Part shown: positions 42,829 to 43,149 of the stretch, in pieces
How positions within the stretch are numbered: position 1 is the stretch's first letter
Layout: each line of letters starts with the position of its first letter
Source of the DNA: Rhodospirillales bacterium
GTDB lineage: Bacteria > Pseudomonadota > Alphaproteobacteria > ATCC43930 > CGMCC-115725
NCBI GenBank assembly: GCA_947473305.1
Contig: CANJCB010000034.1
Coordinates: 1 to 43,149, forward strand
Direction: 5' to 3'
Length of the DNA stretch: 43,149 nt
Program-made: the position numbers and the translations under genes
The notes under the pieces: model-generated
Database searches by the model: none
Seen by the model: the letters and a program-made list of their open reading frames with translations, nothing else
Told to the model about the DNA's origin: nothing

Positions 42829-43005
42829 ATGACGCGGCGGATGAGCTTGATGGCCTTCATGATGACCGGCCCGACCGGCCATCACCACGGCATGTGGCGG
42901 CATCCCGAGACCGACAACAATTTCCTCGAGCCCTATTGGTACGAGCATATCGCCAGGGTGTTGGAGCAGGGCTGCTTTGACGCCCTTTTCTTCGCCGATT
43001 CCTTA
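42829..43005 (+). pseudogene. LLM-class flavin-dependent monooxygenase, truncated by IS insertion
   Basis: The ORF starts at ATG 42829 with GAGGAGA upstream. It shows the N-terminal pattern of NtaA/SnaA/DszA-type bacterial luciferase-like monooxygenases: LMAFMMTGPTGHHHGMWRHP and ARVLEQGCFDALFFADSL. After that serine-leucine the homology stops, and the remaining frame runs antisense to the IS5-family transposase. These FMNH2-dependent enzymes attack amines, sulfonates or chelators. Only 59 of about 440 residues remain in the window; the rest would lie past the insertion. The gene is therefore probably inactive. Confidence 0.75.
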
Positions 43006-43149
43006 GAGCCCTTCCGGAAAGTTGTGATTCAGGCTGAGCGGGTTGCAGTTATGCGCCTTAGCATGATGCGGATCATGGCGAGGCGTATGAATGCGGCGGC
43101 TTTGCGGGCGTGACGTTCGAAGTCCTTGGCTAGGCGGCGGCAATTGCTG
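43006..43149 (-). mobile_element. Partial IS5-family element (possible IS1031 group)
   Basis: The monooxygenase homology ends at a TTA (43003-43005). The next bases are GAGCCCTTCCGGAAAGTTGT, a plausible terminal inverted repeat. IS1031-group elements of the IS5 family generate three-base TNA target repeats, so TTA could be the duplicated target. The other end is outside the window. Confidence 0.55.
43029..43149 (-). CDS. IS5-family transposase, C-terminal fragment
   Basis: Thirty-nine codons, read inward from the right edge, end at TGA 43029-43031. The sequence CRRLAKDFERHARKAAAFIRLAMIRIMLRRI is the conserved C-terminal end of IS5-family DDE transposases. The rest of the gene lies beyond the window. 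Confidence 0.8.
   Translation of the reverse strand, partial: SNCRRLAKDFERHARKAAAFIRLAMIRIMLRRITATRSA

Overview
The window is a 43 kb, high-GC stretch of a bacterial chromosome. Gene content suggests an alphaproteobacterium, perhaps Rhodospirillales-like: a DUF898/M48 pair, a bactofilin, a coxL-type oxidoreductase, an oxalate frc/oxc module and Dpp-type ABC ATPases. There is no rRNA, tRNA or taxonomic marker gene, so this is inference. Both edges run into insertion sequences: the N-terminus of an IS701-like transposase at 1-47 and the C-terminus of an IS5-family transposase at 43029-43149. The sequence may simply stop at repeats.

Region 1 (0.2-8.5 kb) holds mixed functions. These are a small exported protein with a G-rich repeat in its signal peptide, a divergent pair of an MDR oxidoreductase and an orphan molybdopterin (CoxL-type) subunit, a small secreted protein, an unrecognised 411-residue protein, a soluble lytic transglycosylase and a glutathione transferase.

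Region 2 (8.7-21 kb) is a surface-glycan locus in three transcription blocks. Block one (+) has a phytanoyl-CoA-type dioxygenase, a methyltransferase, an O-antigen ligase/polymerase and a GT-C membrane glycosyltransferase. Block two (-) has an ArnE-like flippase subunit, a WecE-like sugar aminotransferase and two methyltransferases. Block three (+) has a WbqC-like protein, a methyltransferase, a NeuD-like acyltransferase, a second dioxygenase, a beta-propeller glycosidase-like protein and a polyprenyl-phosphate glycosyltransferase. Most neighbours overlap by 1-11 bases. Together they look like a pathway that makes and decorates an amino-sugar-containing, lipid-linked glycan.

Region 3 (21-27.4 kb) holds envelope and housekeeping genes: M48 protease with DUF898 protein, bactofilin, aldo/keto reductase, SPFH/NfeD pair and a 2-hydroxyacid dehydrogenase, ending at a strong bidirectional terminator.

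Region 4 (27.4-34.6 kb) is an oxalate module on the minus strand: OxlT-like antiporter, oxalyl-CoA decarboxylase, formyl-CoA transferase and an ADP-forming acyl-CoA synthetase. The synthetase has a 108-residue histone-H1-like Lys/Ala/Pro tail at its N-terminus, which is the most unusual protein in the window.

Region 5 (34.8-43.1 kb) has a DppD/DppF ATPase pair preceded by a coupled 32-codon leader ORF, then a minus-strand operon (amidohydrolase-like protein, IclR regulator, RidA variant, CoA-ligase alpha-type protein). It ends with a peptide-type ABC binding protein and a flavin monooxygenase gene cut by the IS5-family insertion. No matching permease genes are present.
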